DNA from: Flavipsychrobacter sp.
Lineage (GTDB): Bacteria > Bacteroidota > Bacteroidia > Chitinophagales > Chitinophagaceae
DNA: 64,000 nucleotides
Assembly: GCA_017849575.1 (NCBI GenBank)
Contig: JAFIGV010000011.1
Location: 78,032 to 142,031, forward strand
Direction: 5' to 3'
Position numbers and translations under genes: made by a program. The notes below the pieces were generated by a model. The model did no database searches, had not been told where the DNA came from, and was given only the letters and a program-made list of their open reading frames with translations. Below, in pieces: positions 55,483-63,511 of the stretch. Each line of letters begins with the position of its first letter. Position 1 is the stretch's first letter.

Positions 55483-55980
55483 ATGGAGATCATCCCACTG
55501 CTGGTGAAGGAAATGGAACAGGAAGCCCGGACTACCCGCAAATTTTTAGCCCTCGTTCCGGAAGAAAAATTGGGTTGGAAACCTCATGAAAAAAGTATGG
55601 ATCTTAAAAGGCTGGCCGTGCACATCGCCGAGCTTCCGTCCTGGGTTTCTATGGGCTTACATACTACTGAAATAGACTTCGCTGCTGTGCCTTACGAACC
55701 CACACCGGTGGCAAACAGGCAGGAGCTGCTCGATCTTTTTGACAAAAGCCTTGAGGCAGGTCTCGGTGCGCTGAAGGCCGCAAAAGAAGAGGACCTGCTG
55801 CCCACATGGACCATGCGTTCCGGAGAAACCGTGCATGGCGTGATGACCAAGTACGAAGTGATCAGACATTCTTTTTCTCAAACTACGCACCACCGTGCTC
55901 AACTGGGTGTGTATCTACGCCTGCTCGATATCCCCATTCCGGGCAGTTACGGGCCAAGCGCCGACGACACTGCATTTTAA
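55483..55980 (+). CDS. DinB-family protein
   Basis: A 165-residue DinB-like four-helix protein of the putative metalloenzyme family. The ATG at 55483 (MEIIPLLVKEMEQEART) is chosen over a TTG at 55456. Likely metal-ligand histidines are in LKRLAVHIAEL, IRHSFSQTTHHRAQLGVYLR; the ending IPGSYGPSADD is a typical DinB C-terminus. Activity is unknown; relatives act in bacillithiol- or mycothiol-type reactions. A terminator follows at 56051. Confidence 0.85.
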   Translation: MEIIPLLVKEMEQEARTTRKFLALVPEEKLGWKPHEKSMDLKRLAVHIAELPSWVSMGLHTTEIDFAAVPYEPTPVANRQELLDLFDKSLEAGLGALKAAKEEDLLPTWTMRSGETVHGVMTKYEVIRHSFSQTTHHRAQLGVYLRLLDIPIPGSYGPSADDTAF

Positions 55981-56050
55981 CAAAATGAGCTTCACCAGCC
56001 GTTAGGAAAGTATTAACGCTTGGCGGCTGCATGCATCCACTTTGCCTTGG

Positions 56051-56075
56051 AAAGCCCTGTACGTCAGGGCTTTTT
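56051..56075 (+). terminator. Terminator after DinB gene
   Basis: AAAGCCCTG and CAGGGCTTT form a 9-bp stem around 5 nt, followed by T. It lies 70 bases after the DinB stop. Confidence 0.8.
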
Positions 56076-56160
56076 GCTTACCGGCCCGCAAGTCAAGTCC
56101 GCAGGAAACTTCTCTGTCTGGCATAACTTTTTACTCCTATTGGATATGACTTTTACTTAT

Positions 56161-56230
56161 AACGCAGGCGCAGTTTATTGATGTTGGGTTACTTGGCCGT
56201 ACCTGAAAACGAAAACTGCTACCCTGCGTT
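56161..56230 (+). ncRNA. Two-helix stem-loop, candidate structured RNA
   Basis: AACGCAGG (56161-56168) pairs with CCTGCGTT (56223-56230), and inside it CAGTTT (56171-56176) pairs with AAACTG (56213-56218), leaving a 2x4 internal loop and a 36-nt apical part. A possible terminator follows at 56251. No known family was recognised; it could also be a DNA repeat. Confidence 0.3.
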
Positions 56231-56352
56231 TATTTTGTGCTATATCGCTTAAAACCCGTGCCTGTAGAGGTTTTTAGCCCGTAGTTTTTCAATTTTTTTT
56301 CATAGCCTCTTTATTTAAGTCCTGAGCGGAAAAATGATTTAGATTTACAAGC

Positions 56353-56760
56353 ATGAAAAACGTTGCTTTACTCCTGGGCCTGGTGTTGCTGCTGAGTGCC
56401 TGTAGCAAAACGGACACGGCTGTACGTTCTGAGCACTATACCAGTGTAACTTACCGGATCGTCACCGGCGATTCAAATGTTTCCGTGCAGTATCGGGTGG
56501 GTGTTTATGAGGATCAGGTGAAGGGCAATATTACCCAAGACACTCTGCTGACCATTCCCGGAGATTACCGCATTCCCGCAAAGGTGCTTACCGGCGAGCA
56601 GATATCTTTATTTGGTTCCAGCACTAAGAGCGGAAATTTCAAATTGCAGATCATCGGCACGGGCAATAATGTACTCGTAGAGACCGACACCATTCCGTAC
56701 GACCCCGCAAATCAATTGCACGAAGCCCGTTGGTATGCCACAATTTTTGCTACACCCTGA
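56353..56760 (+). CDS. Small hypothetical lipoprotein
   Basis: A 135-residue protein with a lipobox (LVLLLSACSKTD). The mature part, VTYRIVTGDSNVSVQYRVGV, then FKLQIIGTGNNVLVETDT, looks like a small beta-sandwich. It weakly resembles MmpS-like domains, but no family is assigned with confidence. It precedes tRNA-Val on the same strand as a separate unit. Function unknown. Confidence 0.65.
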   Translation: MKNVALLLGLVLLLSACSKTDTAVRSEHYTSVTYRIVTGDSNVSVQYRVGVYEDQVKGNITQDTLLTIPGDYRIPAKVLTGEQISLFGSSTKSGNFKLQIIGTGNNVLVETDTIPYDPANQLHEARWYATIFATP

Positions 56761-56820
56761 CAGACCCTTCGTCCCTGACTGCGCGGTTTTACATTAGCAA
56801 AGAAATTCTATAAAGAAGTA

Positions 56821-56851
56821 TTTGGAGAAATGATTGCGCTACCTATCTTTG
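56821..56851 (+). promoter_or_regulatory. Promoter of tRNA-Val
   Basis: TTTG (56821-56824), 19 bases, TATCTTTG (56844-56851). The downstream text GCAATCCCAAAAC nearly repeats that of the tRNA-Asn promoter. Confidence 0.65.
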
Positions 56852-56895
56852 CAATCCCAAAACGATACAGCGGTATCGAAGTTCTTTAAAAAAAC

Positions 56896-56970
56896 GGAAG
56901 CATAGCTCAGCTGGTTCAGAGCATCTGCCTTACAAGCAGAGGGTCCGCGGTTCGAATCCGTGTGCTTCCA
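56896..56970 (+). tRNA. tRNA-Val (anticodon TAC)
   Basis: A full cloverleaf: acceptor stem GGAAGCA with TGCTTCC, D arm GCTC...GAGC, anticodon stem TCTGC/GCAGA with loop CTTACAA (anticodon TAC at 56931-56933), T arm with TTCGAAT. Discriminator A70 is followed by an encoded CCA (56971-56973). A promoter precedes it and a terminator follows. Confidence 0.95.
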
Positions 56971-56983
56971 CCAACAAAAAAAC

Positions 56984-57019
56984 AAGGGTTTCAGGCCATA
57001 AGCACTGAAACCCTTTTTT
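56984..57019 (+). terminator. Terminator after tRNA-Val
   Basis: GGGTTTCAG and CTGAAACCC form a 9-bp stem, extended by AA/TT, then six T. A near-twin follows tRNA-Asn. Confidence 0.85.
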
Positions 57020-57162
57020 GTTTTGCGCATTATTCCTGATGGTTTGCATCGAAAAAGAAAAATCAGGATAAAAGATTGTTTGTACTTCTGCCCAGATCTA
57101 CCCGTTTCATCTATCAGATACGGCATTTATTCGCCGGTTTCTGTTTTAATGAACTCAGTTGT

Positions 57163-57170
57163 TACATTTG
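57163..57170 (+). promoter_or_regulatory. -7 box upstream of the small Cys protein gene
   Basis: TACATTTG, 10 bases before the ATG at 57181, so the transcript would be nearly leaderless. Confidence 0.45.
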
Positions 57171-57180
57171 CGACCAGGGA

Positions 57181-57552
57181 ATGAATCGGTTTACCGCTGC
57201 CATATTGCTCATATGCCTGTCTCTACAATGCTTCATGCAGCTTGGAATTGTAGGTTGGTATGAACTCAACAAAGCTTCCATCACCCAAAAGTTTTGCATC
57301 AACAAAGACAAACCTCAACTGCATTGCAATGGAAAATGTCATTTGAAGAAACAGTTGGAGCAACAAGACAAAACCCAAAATAAGGATCAGGAAAAAAAAC
57401 AGACCGACTGGGTGCTGTTCATTATTCCCAACCCAGCTCACCAGCTCAGTGCTATTTCATTGCGTAATACGGATCACATAAGCCTCTATTCCAATCATTA
57501 TCATTTTCGCCAACTGAAGCGGGTATTCCATCCACCGCCCGCCAGCGCATAG
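57181..57552 (+). CDS. Small membrane-anchored Cys/Lys-rich protein
   Basis: A 123-residue protein, using the ATG at 57181 because a promoter box lies just before it. One N-terminal hydrophobic helix (AAILLICLSLQCFMQLGIVG) is followed by KFCINKDKPQLHCNGKCHLK and a charged Lys/Gln/Asp stretch (KKQLEQQDKTQNKDQEKKQ). The Cys-x(8)-Cys-x(3)-Cys-His pattern suggests metal binding, but no named family is certain. It is the first gene of a three-gene set with a CxxCxC barrel and a His-rich lipoprotein. Confidence 0.68.
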   Translation: MNRFTAAILLICLSLQCFMQLGIVGWYELNKASITQKFCINKDKPQLHCNGKCHLKKQLEQQDKTQNKDQEKKQTDWVLFIIPNPAHQLSAISLRNTDHISLYSNHYHFRQLKRVFHPPPASA

Positions 57553-57595
57553 TACTCGTCATCACTTCATTTTTCACGTTATCAATCTATGCGCA

Positions 57596-58504
57596 ATGAC
57601 ACGCAGTTTACTACTCGCGTTGCTACTGGTGTGGGCAGCCGGTGCACAGGCCTGCACCGTATGCGGCTGCTCCGCAAGCAACCCCTACCTCGGCATTCTT
57701 CCACAGTTTCACAGGCACTTCATCGGCTTGCAGGCGCAATACCGGTCGTTTGAAAGCAAGCATTTGGAAACAAGCGAGGATGGGGGTGTTTCTCAGGAAT
57801 ACTACCGCATGTTGCAGGTATGGGGACGGTATCAACTCGGAAAGAAAATTCAACTTTTTGGCTATCTCCCCTATGTCGCCAATCTGAAAAACGAGAACGG
57901 CAAAAACACAGAAGTCGCCGGCCCCGGTGATGTAACCCTGTTGGCAAATTACCAGCTTTTGAATCATACCGATGCCCACCAGGCCTGGAAACAAAATCTG
58001 CAATTGGGCGGAGGACTTAAGCTTCCCACTGGTGTAGATAACTATACGGGAAACGAGGCCGACGGCCTTCCGAACATGCAACCGGGAACGGGCACCTGGG
58101 ATGTGCTGGCGAACCTCAACTACACCATCAGACACAGACGGTGGGGTATGAACGTCGATGCCTCCTATACCCTGACCACTGCTGCGCCGGACGGATATAA
58201 ATTCGGAAACAGGCTAAGTGCGGGGGCAACCTGCTTTTTTTGGCACAGCCAAAACAGTTGGCACGTACTTCCGCAGGCAGGTCTCCGTCTCGATATCGCC
58301 GGAACGGACTATGACAACTACCAATTTCGTATCAGGAATGACATGAGCGGTGGCCTACAACTCTATAGCATGTTAGGCATACAGACGTACTACAAACAAT
58401 TTGGCTTTCAGCTTAGCGCATACCTGCCCATGGCACAGCACTACGCCGGAGGAATGGTACGCGCCAAGCTCCGGTCGGAAGCCGGAATATTTTTTCTACT
58501 CTAA
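57596..58504 (+). CDS. Outer-membrane protein with N-terminal CxxCxC motif
   Basis: A 302-residue protein. After the signal peptide (LLLALLLVWAAGAQA) the mature chain starts CTVCGCSASNPYLGILPQF, a CxxCxC motif expected to face the periplasm. The rest is amphipathic strands (GLQAQYRSFESKH, LWGRYQ-type LQVWGRYQLGKKIQLFGY, NMQPGTGTWDVLANLNYT) of an outer-membrane barrel often annotated just as transporter in Bacteroidota. Ends with beta strand and hydrophobic LL. Substrate is unknown; metal handling is inference from the Cys motif and neighbours. Gap of 43 bases from the previous gene. Confidence 0.75.
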   Translation: MTRSLLLALLLVWAAGAQACTVCGCSASNPYLGILPQFHRHFIGLQAQYRSFESKHLETSEDGGVSQEYYRMLQVWGRYQLGKKIQLFGYLPYVANLKNENGKNTEVAGPGDVTLLANYQLLNHTDAHQAWKQNLQLGGGLKLPTGVDNYTGNEADGLPNMQPGTGTWDVLANLNYTIRHRRWGMNVDASYTLTTAAPDGYKFGNRLSAGATCFFWHSQNSWHVLPQAGLRLDIAGTDYDNYQFRIRNDMSGGLQLYSMLGIQTYYKQFGFQLSAYLPMAQHYAGGMVRAKLRSEAGIFFLL

Positions 58505-58518
58505 ACAAAAAACTCAAA

Positions 58519-58902
58519 ATGAAATTACTCAGAAATACCAGCCAATTGCTGGCCCTTATATTAATAGCAGCATGCAGAAAAACATCAGAAGTTCCTGCCG
58601 CAACCCTGCAGATAATGACGCCGGTAAACCAGCAAACATTTGCCAAAGGCGACACAGTGCACATATCGGCCTACGCCAGCTATGTCGCCGAGATGCATGG
58701 CTACCGTGCTCTGATCGTTAGCGCCTCAGGCGATACGCTTTTAGACGCAGACGAACATATACACGGCACCACAGTAAACATAAGCGAAAACTGGGTAAAC
58801 AACAGCCTGACGGCACAGGAACTAAAAGTGATTGTGAGCGTAGAAATAGACCACGACGGCCATGAGATGAGCAGGGAAGTAATCATTCATACACAGCCCT
58901 AA
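58519..58902 (+). CDS. His-rich small lipoprotein
   Basis: A 127-residue lipoprotein (lipobox LILIAACRK). It carries an Ig-like stretch (ITPVNQQTF-type, LQIMTPVNQQTFAKGDTVHI) and several His near acidic residues: EMHGY, DADEHIHGTT, EIDHDGHEMSREV and the end IIHTQP. This suggests a divalent metal site. Resembles DUF4625-type proteins only loosely. It starts 14 bases after the barrel gene and is followed by a terminator, so the three genes are likely one operon. Confidence 0.7.
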   Translation: MKLLRNTSQLLALILIAACRKTSEVPAATLQIMTPVNQQTFAKGDTVHISAYASYVAEMHGYRALIVSASGDTLLDADEHIHGTTVNISENWVNNSLTAQELKVIVSVEIDHDGHEMSREVIIHTQP

Positions 58903-58925
58903 ACCGAACATGAGGCCTTTTGAAC

Positions 58926-58954
58926 AGCCCTGCTACCGCAAAGCAGGGCTTTTA
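58926..58954 (+). terminator. Terminator after the His-rich lipoprotein gene
   Basis: AGCCCTGC and GCAGGGCT form an 8-bp stem around 9 nt, then TTTT. It lies between convergent genes. Confidence 0.7.
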
Positions 58955-58957
58955 GTT

Positions 58958-60022
58958 TTAGGATAGCAGACTCGGTTGACCTGTGGCAGGATGATCGACA
59001 TTGGCAAGTTGTCCGCATGCAGCATCTATATCTTTTCCACGGCTACGACGAAGGCGCGCATTCACCCTGTTTTTCTCAAGATGTTTCATAAAATGAAGCA
59101 CTACCTCTTCCTCCGGTTTTTGAAAATCGGCGGCAGAAATAGGATTGTATTCGATGATGTTCACAAGATCTGCAGGCACCTGACGGTAGATCTTCACGAG
59201 GGCATCGGCATCTTTTACACTGTCATTAATGCCTTTAAACAAAATGTACTCAAAGGTGATCTCATTCCGTGTGCAGGTATAGAAGTAATTTAAGGCTTCG
59301 ATCAGTGCTTTCAGATGATTAGTCTCGTTGATCGGCATAATCTCGTTCCGCTTTTCATCGGTAGCGGCATGCAGCGACAGTGCCAGCTTAAAGCGAACGC
59401 CATCGTCGCCAAGCTGACGAATCATTTTGGCCACGCCTGCGGTCGAAACGGTTATCCTCCGCGGGCTCATGCCCAGGCTTTCGGGAGAAGTGATGATCTC
59501 TATTGCCCGCAGCACATTTTTGTAATTCAGCAAAGGCTCGCCCATACCCATAAACACAATATTGGAAAGTGGCTTGCCATAGTGCTTCATTGCCTGATCA
59601 TTTACGGCAACAACCTCATCCACAATTTCATCAAACTCAAGGTTTCGCTTGCGAGTCAGATAACCCGTGGCGCAAAACTTGCAGGAAAGCGAACAACCCA
59701 CCTGCGAAGAGACGCAGGCCGTCATACGCTTTTCCGTAGGTATCAGCACGCTCTCGGTAAAATGTCCATCATGCAGTACCAGTCTGTTTTTGATGGTTCC
59801 ATCGTTGCTGTACTGACTATGGTGTATCTGTAGTTTGGGAATAAAATAATGCTCGGCAAGCCTGCTCCGTAATGCTTTAGATAAGTTGTTCATCTCATCA
59901 ATGCTTCCTACAAACTTTTTCCAAAGCCAGCCTTCAATCTGTCGCGCACGAAATGCCGGTTCGCCCCACTCTTCTAACTGCTTCTGCAAATCCTCGCGGC
60001 TGAGCTGCCTGATATTTTTCAT
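58958..60022 (-). CDS. rlmN: 23S rRNA (adenine-2503-C2) methyltransferase
   Basis: A 354-residue radical-SAM enzyme that methylates A2503 of 23S rRNA (and often A37 of some tRNAs). The ATG at 60022 (MKNIRQLSREDLQKQL) is preferred over a TTG at 60031. The cluster motif is CSLSCKFCATG, with FMGMGEPLLNYKNV and RITVSTAGV nearby; the C-terminal RSRGKDIDAACGQL holds the second conserved Cys. Length is normal. A TACTTTTG box lies only 6 bases before the ATG, implying a leaderless message. Confidence 0.95.
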   Translation of the reverse strand: MKNIRQLSREDLQKQLEEWGEPAFRARQIEGWLWKKFVGSIDEMNNLSKALRSRLAEHYFIPKLQIHHSQYSNDGTIKNRLVLHDGHFTESVLIPTEKRMTACVSSQVGCSLSCKFCATGYLTRKRNLEFDEIVDEVVAVNDQAMKHYGKPLSNIVFMGMGEPLLNYKNVLRAIEIITSPESLGMSPRRITVSTAGVAKMIRQLGDDGVRFKLALSLHAATDEKRNEIMPINETNHLKALIEALNYFYTCTRNEITFEYILFKGINDSVKDADALVKIYRQVPADLVNIIEYNPISAADFQKPEEEVVLHFMKHLEKNRVNARLRRSRGKDIDAACGQLANVDHPATGQPSLLS

Positions 60023-60028
60023 AGCCTG

Positions 60029-60036
60029 CAAAAGTA
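60029..60036 (-). promoter_or_regulatory. -7 box upstream of rlmN
   Basis: TACTTTTG on the minus strand, 6 bases before the ATG at 60022. The -33 box is not clear. Confidence 0.4.
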
Positions 60037-60137
60037 CGCCGGCCAGTTCTATAATTTAGTTAATATAGAAGTAACTGAGCCCCCTGCTGCGGGTATTTCA
60101 TTTCCTGCCGGGAATTCCTATTTTTAAAAAAAATTGT

Positions 60138-61163
60138 ATGAAAAAGTTTTTACGATTTATCGGCCTGCTCTTACTGCTGCTTATCGTAGTGGTGCTGGTC
60201 ATAGGGCTGGTGGCCCCAAAAGACATTACGGTAGAACGTACGGTTGAGATCAAAGCACCCCAATCCGTAGTGGCTGCGCATATGTTGCAATACAAAAACT
60301 TTAGCCACTGGAGCCCCTGGCAGGATAACGACCCGGCCATGAAGAGCGAAGTGACCGGACATGACGGTATGAAGGGAGCCATATACACCTGGCACGGTAA
60401 TAAGGATGTAGGCAAGGGCGAGATGACCGTGACGGAACGAACCGACAACGAGACAGAAGGTAAAAAAATGAGTGCTATAGATTACCAGCTTGCTTTTAAA
60501 GAACCCTGGGAATCGAATGCAAAGGGAGTATGGAGCGTAGTAGAAACCGGGCCCGGCACTTCCAAAGCTACCTGGAGTTTTTCAACGCACGCAGGCTTTC
60601 CCACCAATGCTTTCTTGATGATTATGGGCATGAAGAAGTATCTGCAAAAGGATTTTGACAAAGGACTAAATCGCCTTAAAGAATATTCCGAAAAGCATGC
60701 GCAGGATGCAGGACAAGTGATGGCGACACGCTTCCCCGCACAAACCTACGCTACCATCAGAAAAACGATCGGCAACGATGATGCGAGCATGATGAAGTTT
60801 TTCTCTGAAAGCTACCCGGCGCTGGGTAAGGCTGCCGGAGCAAAAATAGCCGGACCCGCAGCAGCACTCACCTACACATGGGACGAGCAAAACCATATGA
60901 CCGATGTAGCAGCCGCCTTCCCGGTGAACAGTGGCGACTCCATACAAGGCGCAACAATCGTTCAGGTGCCTGCGTCGAAAGCATACATGACCCAATTGAG
61001 AGGAGGCTATAGTGGAATGATGGAAGCACACAAGGCAGTGAACGAATACCTGGCCTCGCTGAAGCTACAGCCCAAACTTGTAGTTGAAGAATACCTGCGG
61101 GGCATGCAGGAGGAGCAGGATTCTACCAGGTGGGTAACCAACATCTACTACCTGGTGGACTAA
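60138..61163 (+). CDS. SRPBCC and GyrI-like two-domain protein
   Basis: A 341-residue protein. An N-terminal hydrophobic helix (LLLLLIVVVLVIGLVAP) anchors it. Residues about 30-185 form an SRPBCC/polyketide-cyclase-like cavity domain (VERTVEIKAPQSVVAAHML, GKGEMTVTERTDN). The C-terminal half (ATRFPAQTYATIRKTIGND, VPASKAYMTQLRGGYSGM) resembles the GyrI-like / AraC effector-binding fold, here without any DNA-binding domain. Both are small-ligand binding folds, so a sensing or carrier role is possible, but no function is known. Confidence 0.8.
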   Translation: MKKFLRFIGLLLLLLIVVVLVIGLVAPKDITVERTVEIKAPQSVVAAHMLQYKNFSHWSPWQDNDPAMKSEVTGHDGMKGAIYTWHGNKDVGKGEMTVTERTDNETEGKKMSAIDYQLAFKEPWESNAKGVWSVVETGPGTSKATWSFSTHAGFPTNAFLMIMGMKKYLQKDFDKGLNRLKEYSEKHAQDAGQVMATRFPAQTYATIRKTIGNDDASMMKFFSESYPALGKAAGAKIAGPAAALTYTWDEQNHMTDVAAAFPVNSGDSIQGATIVQVPASKAYMTQLRGGYSGMMEAHKAVNEYLASLKLQPKLVVEEYLRGMQEEQDSTRWVTNIYYLVD

Positions 61164-61184
61164 TATTTAAAGACACTTATAAAG

Positions 61185-61214
61185 AGCTGTCGTGCAATTG
61201 CCGGCGGCTTTTTT
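61185..61214 (+). terminator. Terminator after the SRPBCC gene
   Basis: AGCTGTCG and CGGCGGCT form an 8-bp stem with two G-U pairs around 9 nt, followed by TTTTTT. Confidence 0.6.
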
Positions 61215-61263
61215 CGTTATTGGGCGGGTAGCGCTATATTCGCAATCGGTGCGCCGATACAAC

Positions 61264-63213
61264 ATGAAGGTTTCCGTTATCATCGTCAACTACAACGTTA
61301 AGTACTTTCTCGAGGTTTGCCTTCATAGTACCCTGCGCGCGCTGGAGGAATTTGAAAGCGAGGTTTTTGTGGTAGATAACGCCTCCCGCGATGGAAGCCT
61401 TGCCTATATCCGTGAAAAGTTTCCGGGGGTAGTGCTGATAGCCAACCAGGACAACAAAGGCTTTGGACGGGCGAACAACCAGGCTTATGCACAGGCTAAA
61501 GGTCAATACATTCTTTTTCTCAATCCCGACACCGTTTTACCCGAAGATTTTTTTCAAAAAACTTTGGCCTATATGGACGCGCATCCTGGTGCGGGCGGCA
61601 TTGGGCCCCGGCTCATTGACGGAAAGGGCGTTTTTGCTCCGGATGCAAAAAAATCATTTCCCTCGCTTTCTGTAGCGCTTTTTAAGGGTACAGGCATCAA
61701 TAAGATTTTTCCACGGTCTCCCTACTTCAATAAATATTATGCAGTGCACATCGGCGAACATGAAACTGCTGCTGTAGATGCACTGTCGGGCTGCTGCATG
61801 CTTATGCGAAAGGAAGCTGTGGAGAAAGCCGGCGGCGCTTTTGACGAAGACTATTTTATGTACTTCGAAGACGGTGATCTTTGCTACCGCATCCGGAAAG
61901 CCGGTTATGAAAATATTTACTTTCCGGAAACCACCGTAATCCATTATAAAGGAGAAAGCACCCGAAAGACCACCCTTTCTTATGTGAAAGTCTTCAATGA
62001 AGCATTTGCCATCTTTGCCCGCAAACACTACAGCAAACAATATGCGCGCATGTTCATGCTCTTCATACAGGCGGGCGTGGTGCTGCGTGGCCTGCTTAGC
62101 GCTATAAAAACGGTGCTGAAGGTCTTTAAGATGCCTTTGTTTGATGCGCTGGTACTCTTGATCAACCTTTGGCTGATTAAGGAATTCTGGACAGAACAGG
62201 TGAAGGGAATACTGCCCGTGCCGATGCATTCTGTCTATCTCACTTTTCCTGCCTACACGCTGTTCTGGATTGTGTCGATGTACCTGAATGGCGCTTATGA
62301 TCAGCCCTATCGGGGCGTGCGTGTGGTGAGAGGAATGGCCATTGGCACCATCGTTAGTCTCGCCTATTTCGGACTGATCTCGCCGGAGCTCCGGTATTCC
62401 AGGGCAATCATTGTATTGACCGGAGTGATCGGCTCGGTACTCTTGCTGGCGTTGCATGAAGCATTGTATCGGATTGGCATTTTTCGCCTTGTGCCCTACG
62501 ATGCCCTACCCCGAAAAGCGGTGATTGTAGCTAATGAGGACGCTTATCTGAACACTGCCGACTTACTGAAACGCGTACATTATGCTCCGGATATTTATGG
62601 CCGAATAGCTGCGGCCGCCGGAAAGGAAAAGGCACTTGCTGACCTGAGGCATCTGAAACCGCTGCTGGCCACCGCCGGCATTGACGAAGTGATCTTTTGC
62701 ATCAATGGGCTTGGTTTCAAAGACGTGATCGAACACATGGAACACTGTGGTCGTCGCTATGAGTATAAGATACACCTGCCCGGCAGCGACAGTTTCGTGG
62801 GCAGTAATTCCAGCAATACCTCCGGCGATCTTTATACCGCCGACCGTCGTTACAACCTCGCACACCGGTCGCAGATACGTAACAAGCGCGTGGCAGACGT
62901 TGTCCTCTCGGGCTTGTTGTTGATGGCTTTACCCGTTATGTTATTTCTGGTGTCCGACCTGGCAAAGTTTGTAACAAATTGTCTGCAGGTAATGGCAGCC
63001 CGGAAGACCTGGGTGGGCTATGCACCGGGCGTTACCCAGGATCTTCCTCCTATCCGGCCATCAGTTTTACCGCCCTATAACATCGTAGCAGATTATGAAC
63101 CGGATGACACCGTGCGGAGGCAAATGAACATAGCCTATGCCAAAAACTACAATGCTGCACTGGATGTTTCGCTGGTACTTCGAAACCTTAAATTTTTAGG
63201 AAGAAAAGGCTAA
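61264..63213 (+). CDS. Family 2 glycosyltransferase fused to a sugar-transferase-like membrane part
   Basis: A 649-residue protein with ATG at 61264 (MKVSVIIVNYNVKYFLEV). Residues 1-270 are a GT2 domain like rhamnosyltransferases (FLNPDTVLPEDF, GGIGPRL, LSGCCMLMRKEAV, YFEDGDLCYRI). Then come four or more hydrophobic helices and a nucleotide-sugar-like domain (KAVIVANEDAYLNT), and a final membrane helix followed by KTWVGYAPG, as in the non-catalytic beginning of initiating sugar phosphotransferases (WcaJ type). The catalytic core of that enzyme is missing. It likely adds a sugar to a lipid-linked glycan at the inner membrane. Confidence 0.82.
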   Translation: MKVSVIIVNYNVKYFLEVCLHSTLRALEEFESEVFVVDNASRDGSLAYIREKFPGVVLIANQDNKGFGRANNQAYAQAKGQYILFLNPDTVLPEDFFQKTLAYMDAHPGAGGIGPRLIDGKGVFAPDAKKSFPSLSVALFKGTGINKIFPRSPYFNKYYAVHIGEHETAAVDALSGCCMLMRKEAVEKAGGAFDEDYFMYFEDGDLCYRIRKAGYENIYFPETTVIHYKGESTRKTTLSYVKVFNEAFAIFARKHYSKQYARMFMLFIQAGVVLRGLLSAIKTVLKVFKMPLFDALVLLINLWLIKEFWTEQVKGILPVPMHSVYLTFPAYTLFWIVSMYLNGAYDQPYRGVRVVRGMAIGTIVSLAYFGLISPELRYSRAIIVLTGVIGSVLLLALHEALYRIGIFRLVPYDALPRKAVIVANEDAYLNTADLLKRVHYAPDIYGRIAAAAGKEKALADLRHLKPLLATAGIDEVIFCINGLGFKDVIEHMEHCGRRYEYKIHLPGSDSFVGSNSSNTSGDLYTADRRYNLAHRSQIRNKRVADVVLSGLLLMALPVMLFLVSDLAKFVTNCLQVMAARKTWVGYAPGVTQDLPPIRPSVLPPYNIVADYEPDDTVRRQMNIAYAKNYNAALDVSLVLRNLKFLGRKG

Positions 63214-63218
63214 AAAGA

Positions 63219-63249
63219 TTTTGCCGAAAAAAACTGGTGACTATCTTTG
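63219..63249 (+). promoter_or_regulatory. Promoter of tRNA-Asn
   Basis: TTTTG (63219-63223), 18 bases, TATCTTTG (63242-63249), followed by GCAGTCCCAAAAC as in the tRNA-Val promoter. Confidence 0.65.
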
Positions 63250-63265
63250 CAGTCCCAAAACACAG

Positions 63266-63339
63266 TCCTCCTTAGCTCAGTTGGTTAGAGCACCTGACTG
63301 TTAATCAGGGGGTCGTTGGTTCAAGTCCAACAGGGGGAG
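63266..63339 (+). tRNA. tRNA-Asn (anticodon GTT)
   Basis: A 74-nt cloverleaf: acceptor TCCTCCT with AGGGGGA (one G-U), D arm GCTC...GAGC, anticodon stem CCTGA/TCAGG with loop CTGTTAA (anticodon GTT at 63300-63302), T arm GTTGG-TTCAAGT-CCAAC and discriminator G. CCA is not encoded, unlike tRNA-Val. Confidence 0.95.
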
Positions 63340-63349
63340 CAAAACAGTA

Positions 63350-63386
63350 AAGGCTTTCAGCGGATTATACCCTGAAAGCCTTTTTT
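63350..63386 (+). terminator. Terminator after tRNA-Asn
   Basis: GGCTTTCAG and CTGAAAGCC form a 9-bp stem, then six T. Confidence 0.85.
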
Positions 63387-63387
63387 A

Positions 63388-63457
63388 TTTGCACAAATTT
63401 TGCACAAATTGTTATAGATTCTTTTGGATCAACAACATTTTTTGGATCAACAACATT
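63388..63457 (+). repeat. Short tandem repeats between tRNA-Asn and the insertion sequence
   Basis: TTTGCACAAAT occurs twice back to back (63388-63398, 63399-63409). TTTTGGATCAACAACATT occurs twice back to back (63422-63439, 63440-63457). Confidence 0.7.
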
Positions 63458-63511
63458 TTTTGGGGGATTGAAGAATATCTATTGTTTTGCGTGTTGAAAA
63501 ATGAATAGAAT

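Larger units (their letters stand above)
55981..56352. other. 372-base intergenic region
   Basis: No gene is seen. It contains the DinB terminator (56051-56073), a two-helix stem-loop (56161-56230) and a weak AAAACC/GGTTTT hairpin followed by T (56251-56275). Confidence 0.6.
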
